Source: Delphinus delphis | Lineage: Eukaryota; Chordata; Mammalia; Artiodactyla; Delphinidae | DNA length: 64,000 nucleotides | Assembly (NCBI RefSeq): GCF_949987515.2 | Contig: NC_082694.2 | Span: 65,718,080-65,782,079, forward strand | Direction of reading: 5' to 3' | Part shown: positions 1-13,039 of the stretch, piece by piece | Position numbering within the stretch: position 1 is the stretch's first letter | Layout of the letters: the number at the start of each line of letters is the position of its first letter | Program-made: the position numbers and the translations under genes | The notes under the pieces: generated by a model | The model's input: only the letters and a program-made list of their open reading frames with translations | Database searches by the model: none | What the model was told of the DNA's origin: nothing

Positions 1-340
1 TGAATGACTAAAGGGTCTTGTGATAAGTTGCTGGTCCTTTGCTGTGCCGTTACAGGGTCCAGTATGTGAAGTGGGCAGTCAGGAGACTTGACAGCATTCC
101 CAGAGGGCGGGTCCTTCTGGTACTGCTTTCTGAGGTACAGGGAGGCATCCAGTAGGCTGCCAGGCCCTCTCCCCGATCATCCTTTACCCTTGCCCGCCCC
201 GCTACTGATTTCACCACTGTTGTACCTGCAACTCCAAGGGACTTCTTATAGATGTTGATATTGTATTGCGTTATAATTCTTTGTTTACATGCTGATCTCT
301 CTGGATTGTGGGGAGGGACCAGTGTGGTGTGATGTCTTAT
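1..340. other. Intronic sequence, nothing recognised
   Basis: No repeat, exon or motif recognised before the MIR-like tail that precedes the first microsatellite. Confidence 0.5.
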
Positions 341-344
341 TAAT

Positions 345-412
345 CTTCATATGCACAAGACCTAGCATGTAGTAGGCCCTCAATATGTATTTGCTGAATA
401 AATTAAATAGTT
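345..412 (+). repeat. MIR/L2-type 3' tail
   Basis: Contains tagtaggccctcaatatgta and then tgctgaataaat, the usual end of MIR and L2 copies. The (AC)n run follows directly. Confidence 0.6.
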
Positions 413-416
413 TTGG

Positions 417-418
<2 letters not shown>

Positions 419-457
<39 letters not shown>
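419..457. repeat. (AC)n microsatellite
   Basis: About 19 uninterrupted AC units next to an old SINE tail. Confidence 0.98.
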
Positions 458-461
<4 letters not shown>

Positions 462-654
462 CTGGTCCATCCCTTTCTGGTAAGGTGGAGGACCCCAGAG
501 AATTTTAATAGCTTGTCCAGAGCCCCAGAGCTAGAATGTGGCCTGTATGGGGACTGGATCTTCTGCTTTCTGTCTCCAAGTACAAGTGTTTTTGGCTGGA
601 GTTATTAAGTTGTGGGGTTTTTTCCCCCCTCTTATTTGATTACATTGTTTTTTT

Positions 655-1690
655 CTTCTTACACATTCGTTCATTGACTCATTCTTACTTTTTTTATTGA
701 ACAGCTACAGTGGGCTAGGTACAAACCAAAACAGATGAAGAATGCTTACGCTGCTCTGTTATGACCCAGATGGGCGGGATGGGGCGTGAATAGGAGGGAG
801 GTCCAAGAAGGAGAGGATATATGTACACATAGAGCTGATTCACTTCATTGTACAGCAGAAACTAACACACCATTGTAAAACAATTCTACTCCAATTAAAA
901 AGAAAAGAAGGCTCATGGAGCTTTTGTTTTATCAGGGGAAGATAGCCAATAAATAATAGGCATAATTAATAAGGAAGGTATATCATATGTCAGAAGGAAA
1001 TAAGTGCTATGTAAAAAAGAAGCAAGTGAGCAAGGAGGGGAATTGGAAATATTGAGGTGGGGCTGGCAGTAGGTTACAGCATTTCATGGGATGAGAGTGA
1101 GAAAGTGAGGTTTGAGCAAGGACTTGTAGGAGGTGAGGGATTTTGTCTTCAGATATCTGGGGGAGTGTGTTTCTGGCAGAGAAAAGAACTAAAGCAGAGG
1201 CTCCAAGGTAAGAGTGTACTTGGAGTGTCTGAAGCCAGGGGCCAGCAGAGTGGAGTGGGCTGGGTGAGCGGAGGGGGAGAAGTAGGAGGTGAGGCGAGCA
1301 GGTAACCAGACCCACATCGAGTAGAGTTTTGTAAGCCGTAAATAGGACTTTGGCTTAGATTTGGAAGGATATGAGAGACATTGGAGGGTTTTGAGGAAAG
1401 GAACGACATGATCTGACTTGTTTTTAAAAAGAACTAGCTGTCGGGTTGAAAATAGACATTAGGAGAGCAAGGGTACAAGCAGTGAGACCTATTAGGAGGC
1501 TATTGACATAATCCAGGCCAAAGATGCTTGTGGCTTGGACCAAGATGGTAGCAGCAGCAGAGGTGGAGAGAAGAGGCAGATACTGGATCTGTTTCACAGG
1601 GAGAGCCAAGAGGGTCTCCTGATGGATTGCATACAGGGTAACCCAGGGTTTTCACCTCAGCAGACGGAGGGATGGATTTGCCATCCACAG
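655..1690 (+). repeat. Old purine-rich dispersed repeat, copy 1 (family not named)
   Basis: It begins with a degenerate attcattcaacaaatatttatt-like block and runs through catggagctt, ggtttgagcaaggacttg, agatatctgggggag, ttggagggttttgag, catgatctgactt, ggaggctattg and ataatccaggc to tggcttggaccaagatggtagc. The same ordered landmarks recur in copies near 7.3, 14.9, 29.4, 30.9 and 53.6 kb, so this is one mammal-wide repeat family. Bases 747-904 are a later L1 insertion. The short open frames inside it are repeat-derived. Confidence 0.75.
747..904 (+). mobile_element. L1 3' end, truncated, with target-site duplication
   Basis: Carries the cetartiodactyl L1 3' UTR signature: aggagggaggtcc, then gctgattcacttcattgtac, cagaaactaacacacc and a short A-rich tail. 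Flanks aagaatgct (738-746) and aagaaggct (905-913) are a one-mismatch duplication. It interrupts the old repeat. Confidence 0.85.
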
Positions 1691-4600
1691 TCATGGAGAA
1701 AAGCTCTGGGCGGAGCTGGATGCCCCATCGCCCCACCCGCCCCACTGGTTCCATTCCTGGGAAAGAAGAGGAGTGGGGAGAATATGGAATGAGATGAGAG
1801 TCCCCGCTTCTGTTTTGAACCCACAATCTTTTTCTTCGCTAATTCAAATGCTACCCTTTCAGTATCCCCTTTAAGATTCATCTCCTCCTTCATGACATCT
1901 ACCTTGATTAATTTTACCTGGCTGAAGTCTCCCAGTTCATTCCATATTCATACAGAGATATACTTTACTTAACATAATCGATGAGTTTTTGAAAAGAGAG
2001 GTATAAGTCACCTTTTAAAAAAATATTAAAGCCTATTTTATATTCTCCAGGGGAGCAAACTATTCAAAGTACCTCATTATTAATGCTTTTGTAAGGCTAG
2101 GAGTCCTCTTGTTAGATGACTATGGAGCTCCAGTAATTTATCAGTTTTGAAAGATCAGATTATAGATGTGTAAAACTGTGTGCACACTTATATGTCTCCG
2201 TACGTGAGGCACCTGCTGGGCATCTCATCACAGGGCCACTGGGACCCCAGGCTTCGTGCGTTCTCACCTGAGCGCATCATTTTCCTCCTCAACCCTCGTC
2301 CTCCTGAACTCCCTGTTCCACCCAGGCCTGAAACCTCAGAATCATCTCTTGATGTTTGTCCTCATCCGTCTTTCTGTCCCTCCCACACCCAGCTCGTCAC
2401 TTCACACCTGTGAACTTCCTTGCATCTCCCGCATTCTTTCCCTGACCCTCTGCCTCTGTTATAGTTCAGGTGCATGGACTTCTTAACTCTTCTCCCTGTA
2501 ATGATTCTAGCCCTGTTCTCTAATGCATCATTCTCCATTCAGCTATGCGAGCAAACTGTCAAAAGCATCGTTCTTATCGTGACACTTCTTTGCTCAAAGA
2601 TCTGTAATCTCCCCATCACCTTGCCTCTAGCTTGCAACTAAACCCCTGAGCATGGTATCCAAGCCCCTGTCTGTACCAGCCTCCATGCACCTCTCTGGCC
2701 TTCTCAGCACCTGTAATCCCTTCGTCCTCATGCGTCATGAGGGGCATCTGTGATGAGACATGCCTGCGGTCCTTAGCATGAGCAGGTGTGGGCCCCACCT
2801 TCATCACCCCTGGCCTGCAGTGCCCCTCAAGCCGCCTTATTCTGCTCAAATCCTTTCCATTTTCAAAGACGTCCCAAGCACCTCTTCCTATTGGAAGATG
2901 TCTGTTCTTCAGACAGAAATGACCTCTCCTTCCACAGCACTTTATGCAAATTATTCTCATAGGCCGTATCCTTCTAGTGTGTCCTTATTCTGCTTCTCAT
3001 ATCTCCCTCACCAATCTGTATGACTGCTGGGTGCCGTCTTCATCCTCACCTTTCCTTTCATGTCTTATGTGAAGTGAGCGCTTAAGAAAAATGTGCTGTA
3101 TGGCTGTACAGCTGTCCTTTTTCTTATTCATGTTTTATTGTTGACATGTGCTGCCCACATTTAATTGTGAAAAGCTTTGTGAAGTCGCGAACTGCCTTTA
3201 GTTTTTTACCTCCATCCTTACCGTACTGTCGCCACAGATGGTGTTTATTGTGCTAAGCGCTGAGTTCTTCATTAGCCCTTGTGTTTCAAGGTTTTACGAC
3301 CCTAATGGTAGAAACACAGCAAATTGGGAATTCATCCCAGGCACTCTGGCCTCTGGTTTGTTTATTCATTCATTCACTTATTTATATCCCACGTGGCGGG
3401 TATGAATTTCAGGCTACAACTGTAAGGTGCCAGAAATGTCACATTTCTTTGTTTCTCTAAATCAAATTTAATCAGTGCCAAGCTTCCACCTGCTGAGCTA
3501 GCTGGAAATTCAGTCTGTCTTTTGAGAGCCTCCCACCCCCACCTACTCCTTGAGGATTGTACAGAAGCCTCAGCGTTCTCACTAGTTCTGAAGAGCTGAG
3601 GAAGGACCCTTTGTTTGGGCTGCATACTGGTCACATCATAACTCGTGATCTGCAGGCCAGTGGCTCCTCTGCTTCTGTGTTAGGAGAGCTGGAGGGCCCA
3701 GGCTAGGAGCATGAGGTCCTTTCTCAGATTCTCCCATGGTCCCCGGGCACTGCAAGGAGAAGGGTGCTAGCCCCTACTACTCAGGATGCCTCCGGAAACC
3801 ACGCGCCATCACTTCAGGGGACATTCTCAAAACTTCCACCAGATGAGGGAGGGAAAATACCTCTTGTTCTTTTTAGCCTATTTCAATATTGCCCAAAGAA
3901 ATCAATATCAGAATGACTTTTCTGTCATACATACATATTAATAATCTGATTTACGCTCAGTACACGTTATAAATTTGTGATGGTATAGAAATAGAAATAA
4001 AGAAATTGGACCAGGGAAAGAACCCGAAGTCCCAGTAGCTATAATTGCTACAGTTAAGCGTTGTATTTGGTTGTCAAAACGAAAAGGGAGATGAGGTTTC
4101 ATAACTCTGTTATCAGAAAGGGAGAAACAATCAGTTTCTCAAGAGAGACAAATATTTTTCTATTACTTGGTTCTAAAATAAATTTCTCTTGTGAAGCTTT
4201 ATAGAGGGCATATCAAGTTAAGCCTTCTGAGATATTGCATGCAGGTCTCTGTTCCTGTAGCTTGTGCCTCTTGTTAACTATGTGTGAGGATAAGAGTGCC
4301 TGGGGCCCTGCACATGGCAGCATTGAGCACAGATATTGGTTCCTTCTTTTGCTACCTATATCTCCTGCTCAGATTTCTAAAGATGGCCAGATTATTTTTG
4401 ATATCACCACTGCACCATAGTCTAAACGGAACAAAGACTGAAATAATCATCTACTAGAGATCATAACCTAAGTGGCAAAAAAGTATGGCCAGTCTGGGCA
4501 GGTAGGTTCTGCTCCTGTTACTGCCTTTGCCTGGTGATGGCCCTCGGCCATTTTTTTTCCTGCTGAAGTCTTTTTGAGCATTGGAGCTGGGACTCTGTCT

Positions 4601-4860
4601 TCATCGTTGAATCACTAATGCTTCGCATGGTGCCTGTGTTTAACAGGTGCTGACTAAATCATTCTTCAGTTACTATGCTTGTTTTTCCCTCTATTTCATA
4701 TCTGTAATATCATCTTTTAAGTTACCCTCCTGGGTTTCAGGAATAATGTGGAGGTAAATAAGAAAAGAGTTCCTCCAAGGTGGACTTTTCTCTGCCTCAT
4801 ACATGATAGGACTAAGGAAATATATCTGAGGATCTATCGGTGATTTAAGGGACATGTGAC
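1690..4860. other. Intronic sequence; possible inverted old-repeat fragment
   Basis: 2250-2960 is pyrimidine-rich, with tcatcttt-type blocks, cttctttgctcaaa and a repeat-like feel. It may be a decayed minus-strand copy of an L2-like or purine-rich family. The rest shows no exon or repeat that I can name. Confidence 0.35.
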
Positions 4861-4862
4861 AA

Positions 4863-7170
4863 TTAAAGGAAAGGATGAGAATATTGCTTCATTAAATAGA
4901 GAATATTAGTAAAGAGATAGGAAAAATATATATATATGTATGAGAACCAAATAGACATTCTGGAGTTGAAAAGTATAATAACTGAAGTGAAAAGTTCACT
5001 AGAGAGACTCAACGATATATTTGAGTTGGCAGAAGAAAGAATCAGTGAACTTAAAAATGGGTCAATTGAGAGTATACAGTCTGAGGAACAGGATGAAAAA
5101 AGAACGAAGAAGAATATAGACAAAATCTGAGACCTGTGGCACGCCATGGAGCACACCAGCATACAGGTACTAGGACCCCAGAAGGAGAGAGGAGAAAGTG
5201 GCATAAAGAATATTTGAAGACATGATGTCCAAAAACTCCCCAAATTTATGAAATGCGTTAATCTACGCATCCAAGAAACTCAATGAGTTCTAAGTAGAAT
5301 AACTCAAAGAAATCCACACCTGGATACATCACACACTGTCAGAAGTCAAAGACAGAGAATCTTTAAAGCAGCAGGAGAGATTTGTCACGTACAAGGGATG
5401 TCAATAATATTAACAGCTGACTTCTCATCGGAGAGCTTGGAGGCCAGATGTCAGTGGTCTGGAATATTCAGAATGCTGATGGAGAAAGACTGTCAGCCAA
5501 ACATTTTATATTCAGTAAAAACTATCCTTCAGAAGTGAAGGAGGAATTAAGACGTTCTCAGATAAACAAAACTAAGGGAATATGTCGTTAGAAGACCTGC
5601 TCTACAAGAAATACTAAAGAGAGTCTTTCAGGCTAAAATGAAAAAACACTAGATGTAACTCAAATCCACACAAAGAAATAAAGAGCAGTAGTAAAAGTTG
5701 CTGCAGCATAAATGTATTTTTTATTTATTACTCTTTTCTGTTCCTATCTGATTTAAAAGACAAATATACAAAGCAACAATTATAAAACTTTGTTGATAGG
5801 CTTATAATGCACAAAGATGTAATTTGTTTGGCAGTAATATCATGAAGTAGGGGGAAAGAATGGAGCTATATTGGAGCAAAGTTTTTATATACTGTTGAAA
5901 ATCAGTTGATACTAATCTGAACTAGATTGCTGTAAATTAAGATGTTAATTGTAATTTCCAGGGAACTCACTAAGAAGAAGAAAAAAAAAGACGACAAAGA
6001 AGAAACAGTGGGGCATAAAAATGGTACACCAGAAAACATCCATATAACATAAAAGAAAGCAATAATGGAGAAATAAAGGAAAAAAGACACAAGGCATATA
6101 GAAAACAAACAGCAAAATGGCAGACATAAATCCTACCGTATCACTAATTACATTATATTCAAATAGACTCAACACTTTAATCAAAAGGCAGAGTTTGGCA
6201 AGATGGATTTTAAAAAAATGTAATCCAACTATACGCTGTCTACAAGAGATATGTTTTCGATTCAAAGACACAAATTGGCTGGAGGTAAAAGGGTAAAGAT
6301 ATAACGTGCAAACAGTAACCAGGAGGAGCTATACTAATATCAGACACAATGGACTTTAAAACCAAACTTTTACCAGAGACCAAGAACATTTTATAATGAT
6401 AAAAGGGCCAGTTGATCAGGGAGACATAACAAATATAAGCATAATCACCTAACAGCAGGACCCCAAAATACATGAAACAAAAATGAACAGAATTGAAGGA
6501 AAAAACAGACAATTTGACAATAATAGCTAGAGATTTCAATACCCCACTTTCAACAAGGGATAGAAAACTCAGCAGATGACCAACAAGGGAAAAATGGCTT
6601 GGGCACTAGAAACCAAGTAGACTTAACAGATATCCGTAGAATACTCCATCCAACAGCAACAGAACAGACATTCTTCTCAAGTGCACATGGGACATTCTCC
6701 AGGATAAACCATATATCAGGCCATGCAGCAACTCAATAAATTTAAAAGGATTGAAATCATACAAAATATTTCTCCAACCACAGTGGAGTGAAATTGGAAG
6801 GCAATTACAGAGGAAATTTGGGAAATGAACAAATATGTGGAAAGTAAACAACATACTTCTAAATAACCAATGGATTAAAGAAGAAATCATCGGGAAACTA
6901 GAAAATACTTTAAGAAGCATGAAAACGAAAGCACAACGTACCAAAACCTACGGAATGCTGATAAATCAGTGCTTAGAGGGAAATTGATGGCTGTAAATGC
7001 CTATATTTATAAAGAAGAAAGATCTCAAATCAATAACCCACACTTCCACCTTGAGAAATTAGAAAAAGCAGATCAAAGAGATGGAAGGAAATTAATAAAT
7101 ATTAGAGCAGAAATAAGTCAAATAGAGAATAGGAAAACAATCAGAGGACTAGAAAAAGATCAAAAGTCAG
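4863..7170 (+). mobile_element. Old L1 fragment spanning ORF1 end to ORF2 start
   Basis: A-rich sense strand. 4936-5130 still reads as an ORF1-like coiled coil (NQIDILELK, AEERISELKNGSIE). 5330-5640 matches the ORF1 C-terminal region. 6120-7170 resembles the ORF2 region before the reverse transcriptase core (NAYIYKEERSQINN, IRAEISQIENRK). Many stops and frameshifts interrupt it. The 3' half is missing. This is an L1M-age dead copy, with no obvious target duplication. Confidence 0.88.
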
Positions 7171-7229
7171 TGACTGGAGTAAGCCCCAAAGAGCTCAAGG
7201 GAACGTCCCAGGCAAGGCTAACAAGGGTG

Positions 7230-8300
7230 GGTGCCGTTTTGTGAGGGGTCCTGGTGCTGGATTAAGCACCCTGTTTTGAAGTGTGGGCTGAGAGGAGTCC
7301 TTGAAACTTTCTCCTGGAAGAGTAGCAAAATGAAATAAGTATTCTAAAGGATTATCTGGAGGCAGCGTTCATTATCTGGGAGCAGTGTTCAGTGCATTAT
7401 AAAGGCTAAGGAATGAAATCAGTAAGGTGAAGCTAGAGGCCACTGCAGTAATCCAGGCATCTAGGGACAGAAGTCCAGAGCTGAGTCATGGCAGTGGAAG
7501 GACAGATTCAGTACAAAAGGGGTCAGGAAGGAAGGAGACTTCACAGGATTCGATGGCTGTCTGGATCTTTGATCTGAGAAGTAAGTAGGAAAGATCTAAG
7601 AAGTAAGAAAACTCAGAAAACTGAGTTTAGTCTTGGCTCCATCATTTACTTGCTATTTGATGTTAGGCAATTCTTCTGAGCCCCCAGGTCCCTCATCTAT
7701 GAAATGAGGCTAGCAATGCTTGCCTGGCTTATATTCCTGAGTTTTCAGTATGATTGAAATGGAATAACGGGCGTAAAAGAGGTATAAAAGCCACTTGTGA
7801 ACGTTCAAACTCTTGACAAGTAGGAGGGTTTGTTTGCTATTATCATGAGTTTCGTTTTTGTCACGTGTGTTCAATAGTGAGACCATCCAAGTGGAAATGT
7901 TGAGTGGATGGTTGGAAACGTGGGAGGGAATTCTGGAGAGAAGTTAGTGCCAGAACCAACATTTGTCCTCACCTGCCTGTCCCAGAGGGAGGAGTAGAGA
8001 GAGGAGTGGGGTGGGACGGGCAGGGACTCAGCCAGCAGAGAAATGGAACCCATTAGAGGCAGAGGCAGGCCAGGGTGGAAAGGAAGTGGGAACTCACTCA
8101 GGCACAAGGTTTCCCAGAGCTGTAGCTCTGAGATGTGAAAGGGAGAAGCTAACGGGTCTGGGAATGACGGGGTATCTGAACTACACACGGGAGTTTCCGT
8201 AGAAAGTGATAGAATGAAAGGCAGCATTATCTGAATTTAGCCTGAGAATCAAGAGTAAGGAGAGGTGGGTCACAGGATAGAGTGTTCATGTAAATGACTG
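7230..8300 (+). repeat. Old purine-rich dispersed repeat, copy 2
   Basis: Shares ccactgcagtaatccaggca (7440-7459) and accatccaagtggaaatgtt (near 7882) with copy 1's family. A MIR at 7625-7855 separates the two blocks. The 3' boundary is uncertain. Confidence 0.65.
7625..7855 (+). repeat. MIR SINE
   Basis: Follows the MIR core order: ttggctccatcatttact, ttaggcaattctt, tccctcatctatgaaatgag and a ctattatcatgag end. It lies inside the old purine-rich repeat. Confidence 0.8.
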
Positions 8301-9830
8301 GCTTTGGAAGAGAGAAACGGGACAGTCTCAGAGTCTTGCATTGAGACGTCGTCGTCCTTTATTTTGAAATAGAAACTCTGTTGTGGTTCTGCTGTGTGAA
8401 GTGTCAGGGTCATGAGGGAGGCCACCAGGGAGGACAGGTGCATGGGGTTTTGCAAGTGGGAGCCCTGCCACACGTCACAGAGAGGTGGGGACCCCAGTCC
8501 ATAGGAGCAGGAGGGAAACGCTCGGTAAATCAGAGGTACCCCAGAGCCTTGGGGGCTCAGTCTCCTGAGCATCTGGAGAAGCATCCCCCCACCAAGGCAG
8601 CAGGGCTCATTTTGGATACCTAATTCTTTTACCTCCATCTGTCCCCTCCCCTGCAGCCAATCTGTTCCCTAACCCAAGGATGCTCATCATCACAGTATAG
8701 CCGTAAACTTGGGCTTGGTGTGACTCAGGGTCCCTCCCAGCTCAGGGCTGCTTTGGGAGCTGACCGATCCAGAGGTGCCCTTAGGGTGAGGGACGCAGCC
8801 TTTTCTGGCTCCTTCTCTCCCAGAGCCCAGCAGAGCCCAGCTGTTTTTCCAGCGTGGAGCAAAGTGCAGCCCGAGGCAGGGCTTCCGGGCTGCCGAGTGC
8901 AGGAGGCACCTTCTGCTCTTCACAGCAGATCAGTGGGAGGTTGCTGTGACCTTAATGGCTCAGCAGTGCTGCTGGGCTGTGGTGAGCCAGGGCTTCCTGG
9001 GCCGGAAAGAGAGAGAATTGGAGGGTAGAGGTGGAGGATGCAGCGAGGAATATTCTCAACAGCTCCCCCTGGCGGAAGATAGCAGAAGCAAGTCGTGCAC
9101 TTGCTTGCACTGACCTCTGAGCTGCTTCTGTTCTTTCACAGCCCCAGGATGCTTCTTAATACGCTGGACCTCGGAAGTCACCAGAAAAGTAAAGGCAGCA
9201 AAAGTTGAGCCCAGCTACCCTGAACTGCCGACTTTATCTGTTTCTTGCAGCCTGGAAATGAAAATTGCTTTGCCTTTGGTTGCTGTTCAAGGCATCCTGG
9301 AGCCCTGCACTGTGGTCTCCCTGCCCAATCCCCACACCCCGACTTTCTCTTCCCCAACCCAGGCTCAGGCAGGGATGAAAGTTCTGGGATGTCAGTGGCT
9401 GGAGGTATCTTGAGTGGGTGAGTCGTCAACCAGCCATTCCCCACCAGTTCCCCAGGGACCATGGGCACAGAAGACTTTCTAAGAAAAATCACTCTCGTCA
9501 TAAGTTAGGGCTTTGGGTCTGAGCCCCTGATTGGTCCCCCACCTTGGGGAGCTGGTCTCATCACCACGGGACCTGAAGGATTCCTTTGTATTCATGAGTC
9601 TGGCCCCTGGGTATTCCTCCCCAGATCCCACCATGGCTTCAGCATGGCTTTCCTGAAGGATGAAGACACGTCCTTCTGAAGGAAGGAAGGTCCCCGGCAG
9701 ATAGTAGGGCAGCTCCAAGGAGTTCCTCCAAGGAGGCACAGGGAGCAGGGCACCGCTCGGCAATGCCAGAGCCAGCGGCTCCAAACAGGAGGACACTTAC
9801 TGGAGAGAGAACATGTTACCCAGGGTGTGT
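8300..9830. other. Intronic sequence, one CTCF-like site
   Basis: No exon or dispersed repeat recognised. GC rises from about 8700 onward. Confidence 0.4.
9062..9076 (-). promoter_or_regulatory. CTCF-like motif
   Basis: The minus strand reads CCGCCAGGGGGAGC, close to the CTCF core but with A where C is preferred near the end. Motif match only. Confidence 0.25.
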
Positions 9831-9836
9831 CCACCC

Positions 9837-10215
9837 CCTGCGCTGCCCCTCCTCGGGGGCGGGGAGGGCAAGGGGAGCCTCTGTCCCTCCTTGGAGGTCG
9901 GGATGTGTAGCCGAGATCCTGCACCCAAAGCCACATTTCCGCGTGGGGTTCAAAGCGTGGCAGGACATTTGAAGACTTCCTTTTCATCCTCACGATCTTA
10001 TCTGGATGCATCCGGATACTGAGAGGTGTGCCAGCAAACTGGAGCTGTTCGGGACCGAAGAAGACACAGGTGTGCGCTCCAGCTGTTCCCTGCCTGGAAG
10101 GCACACGTGTCACAGCCACGTCCGTTTGTATGACGCGCTCTCGCAGAGTGCCGTCGGAGAGCGGGCTCACTGTGGCTGCCCCGGGCAGCCAAGGACGCGC
10201 TCTTCTCAGAAGGAC
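9837..10215. promoter_or_regulatory. CpG-rich patch
   Basis: By hand count about 25 CpG in 380 bases. 16 of these fall in 10001-10200, near the number expected from base composition, while the surrounding intron is CpG-poor. Two cacgt sites and a gacgcgctctcgc block are included. It could be a small CpG island (alternative promoter or enhancer) or the CpG-rich part of an unrecognised repeat. Confidence 0.4.
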
Positions 10216-10235
10216 AGTGGGGCGTGTATCCATCA

Positions 10236-10480
10236 GGATATGGGCTAAGCTGCTGTAACAAAGCCACCACATATTATCGTGCTTCCATAGACGCTGCTTC
10301 TTTCCTCTCTGAACAGACCAGAGGTGGTCCAGGGTGGGCCGTGCTCTGCAGCATGAACTCACGTAGAGAGCCCAGCTGTCTTCTTGCTTCTCCACGCCTT
10401 AACGTGCTGTCCTTGTCCCCATTCCTGAGACTGGCCGCCGCCATCACGTGCAAGTCCCAGCACAGGGGAAGGGGGAAGGA
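10236..10480 (-). repeat. Probable old LTR-like repeat
   Basis: tgggctaagctgctgtaaca followed by aaagccaccaca, and then agaggtggtccagggtggg, resembles a mammalian dispersed repeat I have seen in reverse orientation. The family is uncertain. Confidence 0.4.
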
Positions 10481-12148
10481 GAGGAGCGGGGACAGCCCAT
10501 TTCCTTTATAAAGGTTGTGACCTGGACGTTGTACCCATGATATCCCCTCACCTTCCGTTCGTTATGTGGTTCTGTCTGCCGCAAGGCAGGCTGGGAAGTA
10601 CAGATGCTAGCTGGGTGGGCGTGCCCAGCTGGAGCTCAGGGGTTCTGTTACCAAACGGATGGAGCGAAGAGAGATTCAAGGAGACAGAAATTAGTCTTTG
10701 CCCAGATGGCTTCACCGCGAGGGGACGCAGGCGCTGCTGCCGCCCCGTGTGAGACTGATCGGCTCTGTGGAGGGCCAGGTGGTCGGATGCTGGTGGCGAT
10801 GATGAGGCATTTGGGGGTGATGGTGGTGGAGGCATCTGTGACCATGAATGTGGGGCGCAAGGGGCAGAATGTGCGTGCATAGACAGGCTGGCTCTTCCTG
10901 ACTTTGGCTCTTTGTATAAGAGTCAAGAGCTTGTCTGACCCTTCGTTTTGCAAATGACAAAACAGATCCAGAGAGCTGAAGTGACTTGCTCAAGGTCCCA
11001 CCACTCGGGAGTTGCTGAAAAGAAACTCAGAGCCGAGTCTCTGCTCTACCCTCTATGCGCTCTAGAATTTTCTTGGGTGGGGCAGTTTGAGACATGGGAG
11101 CACACGGAGTGCCCAGGAGGCCTGAGGGCTGTAAGAGCGTATGAGACCTGCTACAGATGGCCTTGTTCCTGGCCCTCCACCTGCATGCTAGAAAGCAGTG
11201 CTTTCGTTTTGTGTTTTGTTAACATGGCCAGTCCCTCAACTGTAAGCTCCTCTCAGCCGTTGCTGCTTAGCGCGTGAGCCGGCCTCTCCCTCCCCTCACC
11301 TTCCCGTCCCCGCTAGATACCGTGGCAATGAAATACCACCTTGGCAGAGTCGGAGAATTTGTCATTTTTACATCTCCACATCCCAGTGTCTTCTGCTCCC
11401 AGTGACAAATAAATCCCTGGGCTGATGGCTGGCCCCGGCCATTCATTAAGCAAATAAAGCCCCAGGGTTGGAGCCAGAGGCTCGTAAATAATTCCTGGTG
11501 TTTTTCCCCGTTGCCTGCTGCCTCCCAAGCTCTGCATATTTATAATACAGGAGCAGTGTTTCCCACATAGCCTATTATGTGTGGGAGACGTGGGGGAGAA
11601 GGACAGACCTGGATGGAGAAGGCCCAGTCACTGCGCCTGGCTGCGGGCAGGGACCCCTCAGCCCTGAGTGCTGACATCATCACCCAGCTGGGCTGAATGA
11701 GGGGCTCTGTCGTGTTGGGCCCAGTCGAGGTGGTGGGGAGGAAGGAGACCTGGGCCGAGTGGCAGCTTCAGCCCATTCTGTCCTGGGGGTAGAGGACCAT
11801 CCTCTTGGAGGAGGGAAGTGGCTGTAGTGTGGTAGAGCCCTTGGCCGGCTGAGTGCTGGTCATGAAGGCCCCTCACAGAGACCAAGCACCCTCACTTCTG
11901 TCTCCCTGGGCAGCCTCATGGGTGAGGGGCTCAGACTTCCGCAATGGGGAGCAGGGAGGAAGACGAGAGAGAGTTCATGCCGGTAACAGTGAGAGCAAGG
12001 AGAATAATTAACACTGAAGAAGGGGATAGAGTTCAGGCACCTTCATGTGAGTCACGTGCTCGCTATATACACCCTTGAGCGATGGACTCAGCAAACCTCT
12101 GTTACCTGAGGAGGATGTCACCATGCAGCACCCTGCCTCCGGCACGTG
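10480..12148. other. Intronic sequence, possible conserved block
   Basis: Apart from a reverse MIR near 10.95 kb, no repeat was recognised. 11330-11570 is an AT/GC-mixed block with aaataaatccctgg, cattcattaagcaaataaag and cgtaaataattcc that looks non-repetitive and could be a conserved non-coding element. Confidence 0.3.
10925..11030 (-). repeat. MIR SINE fragment, reverse
   Basis: ttgcaaatgacaaaacagat, then gagctgaagtgacttgctca and aggtcccacca match the reverse MIR core. Confidence 0.65.
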
Positions 12149-12209
12149 TACACACACGAACACACACACACGTGCACACATGCACACACACACGTGCACA
12201 CATGCACAC
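12149..12209. repeat. (CA)n/(CACGTG) microsatellite
   Basis: Interrupted CA repeat with recurring cacgtg and catgca units. Confidence 0.95.
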
Positions 12210-12904
12210 CATGGCCCCCTTAGCATGTCATAACCCCCAGGCAGCATTTGTTGCCTAAAGCCTTCCAGAGGTAAAAACTATTATTTATAGAGGTGTACGG
12301 TGTACACGGGTGCACGATGGTGGATGTAAATTTCATTTAGCTTCCACCACAAAGGTTGGGCACGTGAAATTGTGGCGAGAAACAGAAGCAGAGATAATGG
12401 GCAATAGATACTCTATACCAGTCCCGAAAGGAAGGCTTGGGATACACTATTGACCCACTGGTATCCAGGTTTCTTCCTAAAGTGGCCAAGGTCAGCTGAT
12501 CTCACCCAGGACCCCTTTTGTCTGGGATCTGTGTGAACTGGCCTAGGACCCCCGAATTTGTAGGTTTGCTCTCTGACCGGGCCCTGTGACACCTCAGAGA
12601 GGAAAATGCTGAGAGCAGAGGCCATCTTCTACCCTCAGTGAGAGCATGTGGTTGTCCCATGTAGCGTGAGGTAGACAAGAGTGTTTGTTTAATGTGGAGC
12701 ATGACGCATCAGAGAACTGTAGTTTTTTAAAGGCACGGGCTGGAATGAGAACGCATTGCAAGCAGAAGGGGAGAGTTTCGTTCATAAAATGTTAGCTTTC
12801 ATTGTGCTTGCAGGTGTGTGTGCTGTGTGGATGTACTGGCCACAGTGTGAAATGTATTTCTTACCCGGGGTTGAACTCAGAAAGGTGGGCAGCATGGGGA
12901 AGGC

Positions 12905-13010
12905 TGGAGAGGAAAGGGCTCTGGACTTGAAGTTGAAGGTCCTGGGTTCAGTTCCCAGCCATGCCCTTGAGTTCTTCTGCACATATTCACACACCCTGAC
13001 TCAGGCCGGT
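12905..13010 (+). repeat. MIR SINE fragment
   Basis: gggctctggacttgaagt and then gtcctgggttcagttcccag match the MIR 5' region. Confidence 0.6.
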
Positions 13011-13039
13011 CCCCTTTCTTTGTACATGACAGAAATAAG

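Noticed and set aside
4936..5130. 64-codon coiled-coil frame
   Set aside because: It matches L1 ORF1 in an old dead L1; counted under that element.
9592..10395. 267-codon minus-strand open frame
   Set aside because: It runs through the CpG-rich patch and into an old repeat, has no recognisable domain and no splice or start context. GC-rich DNA gives long frames by chance.
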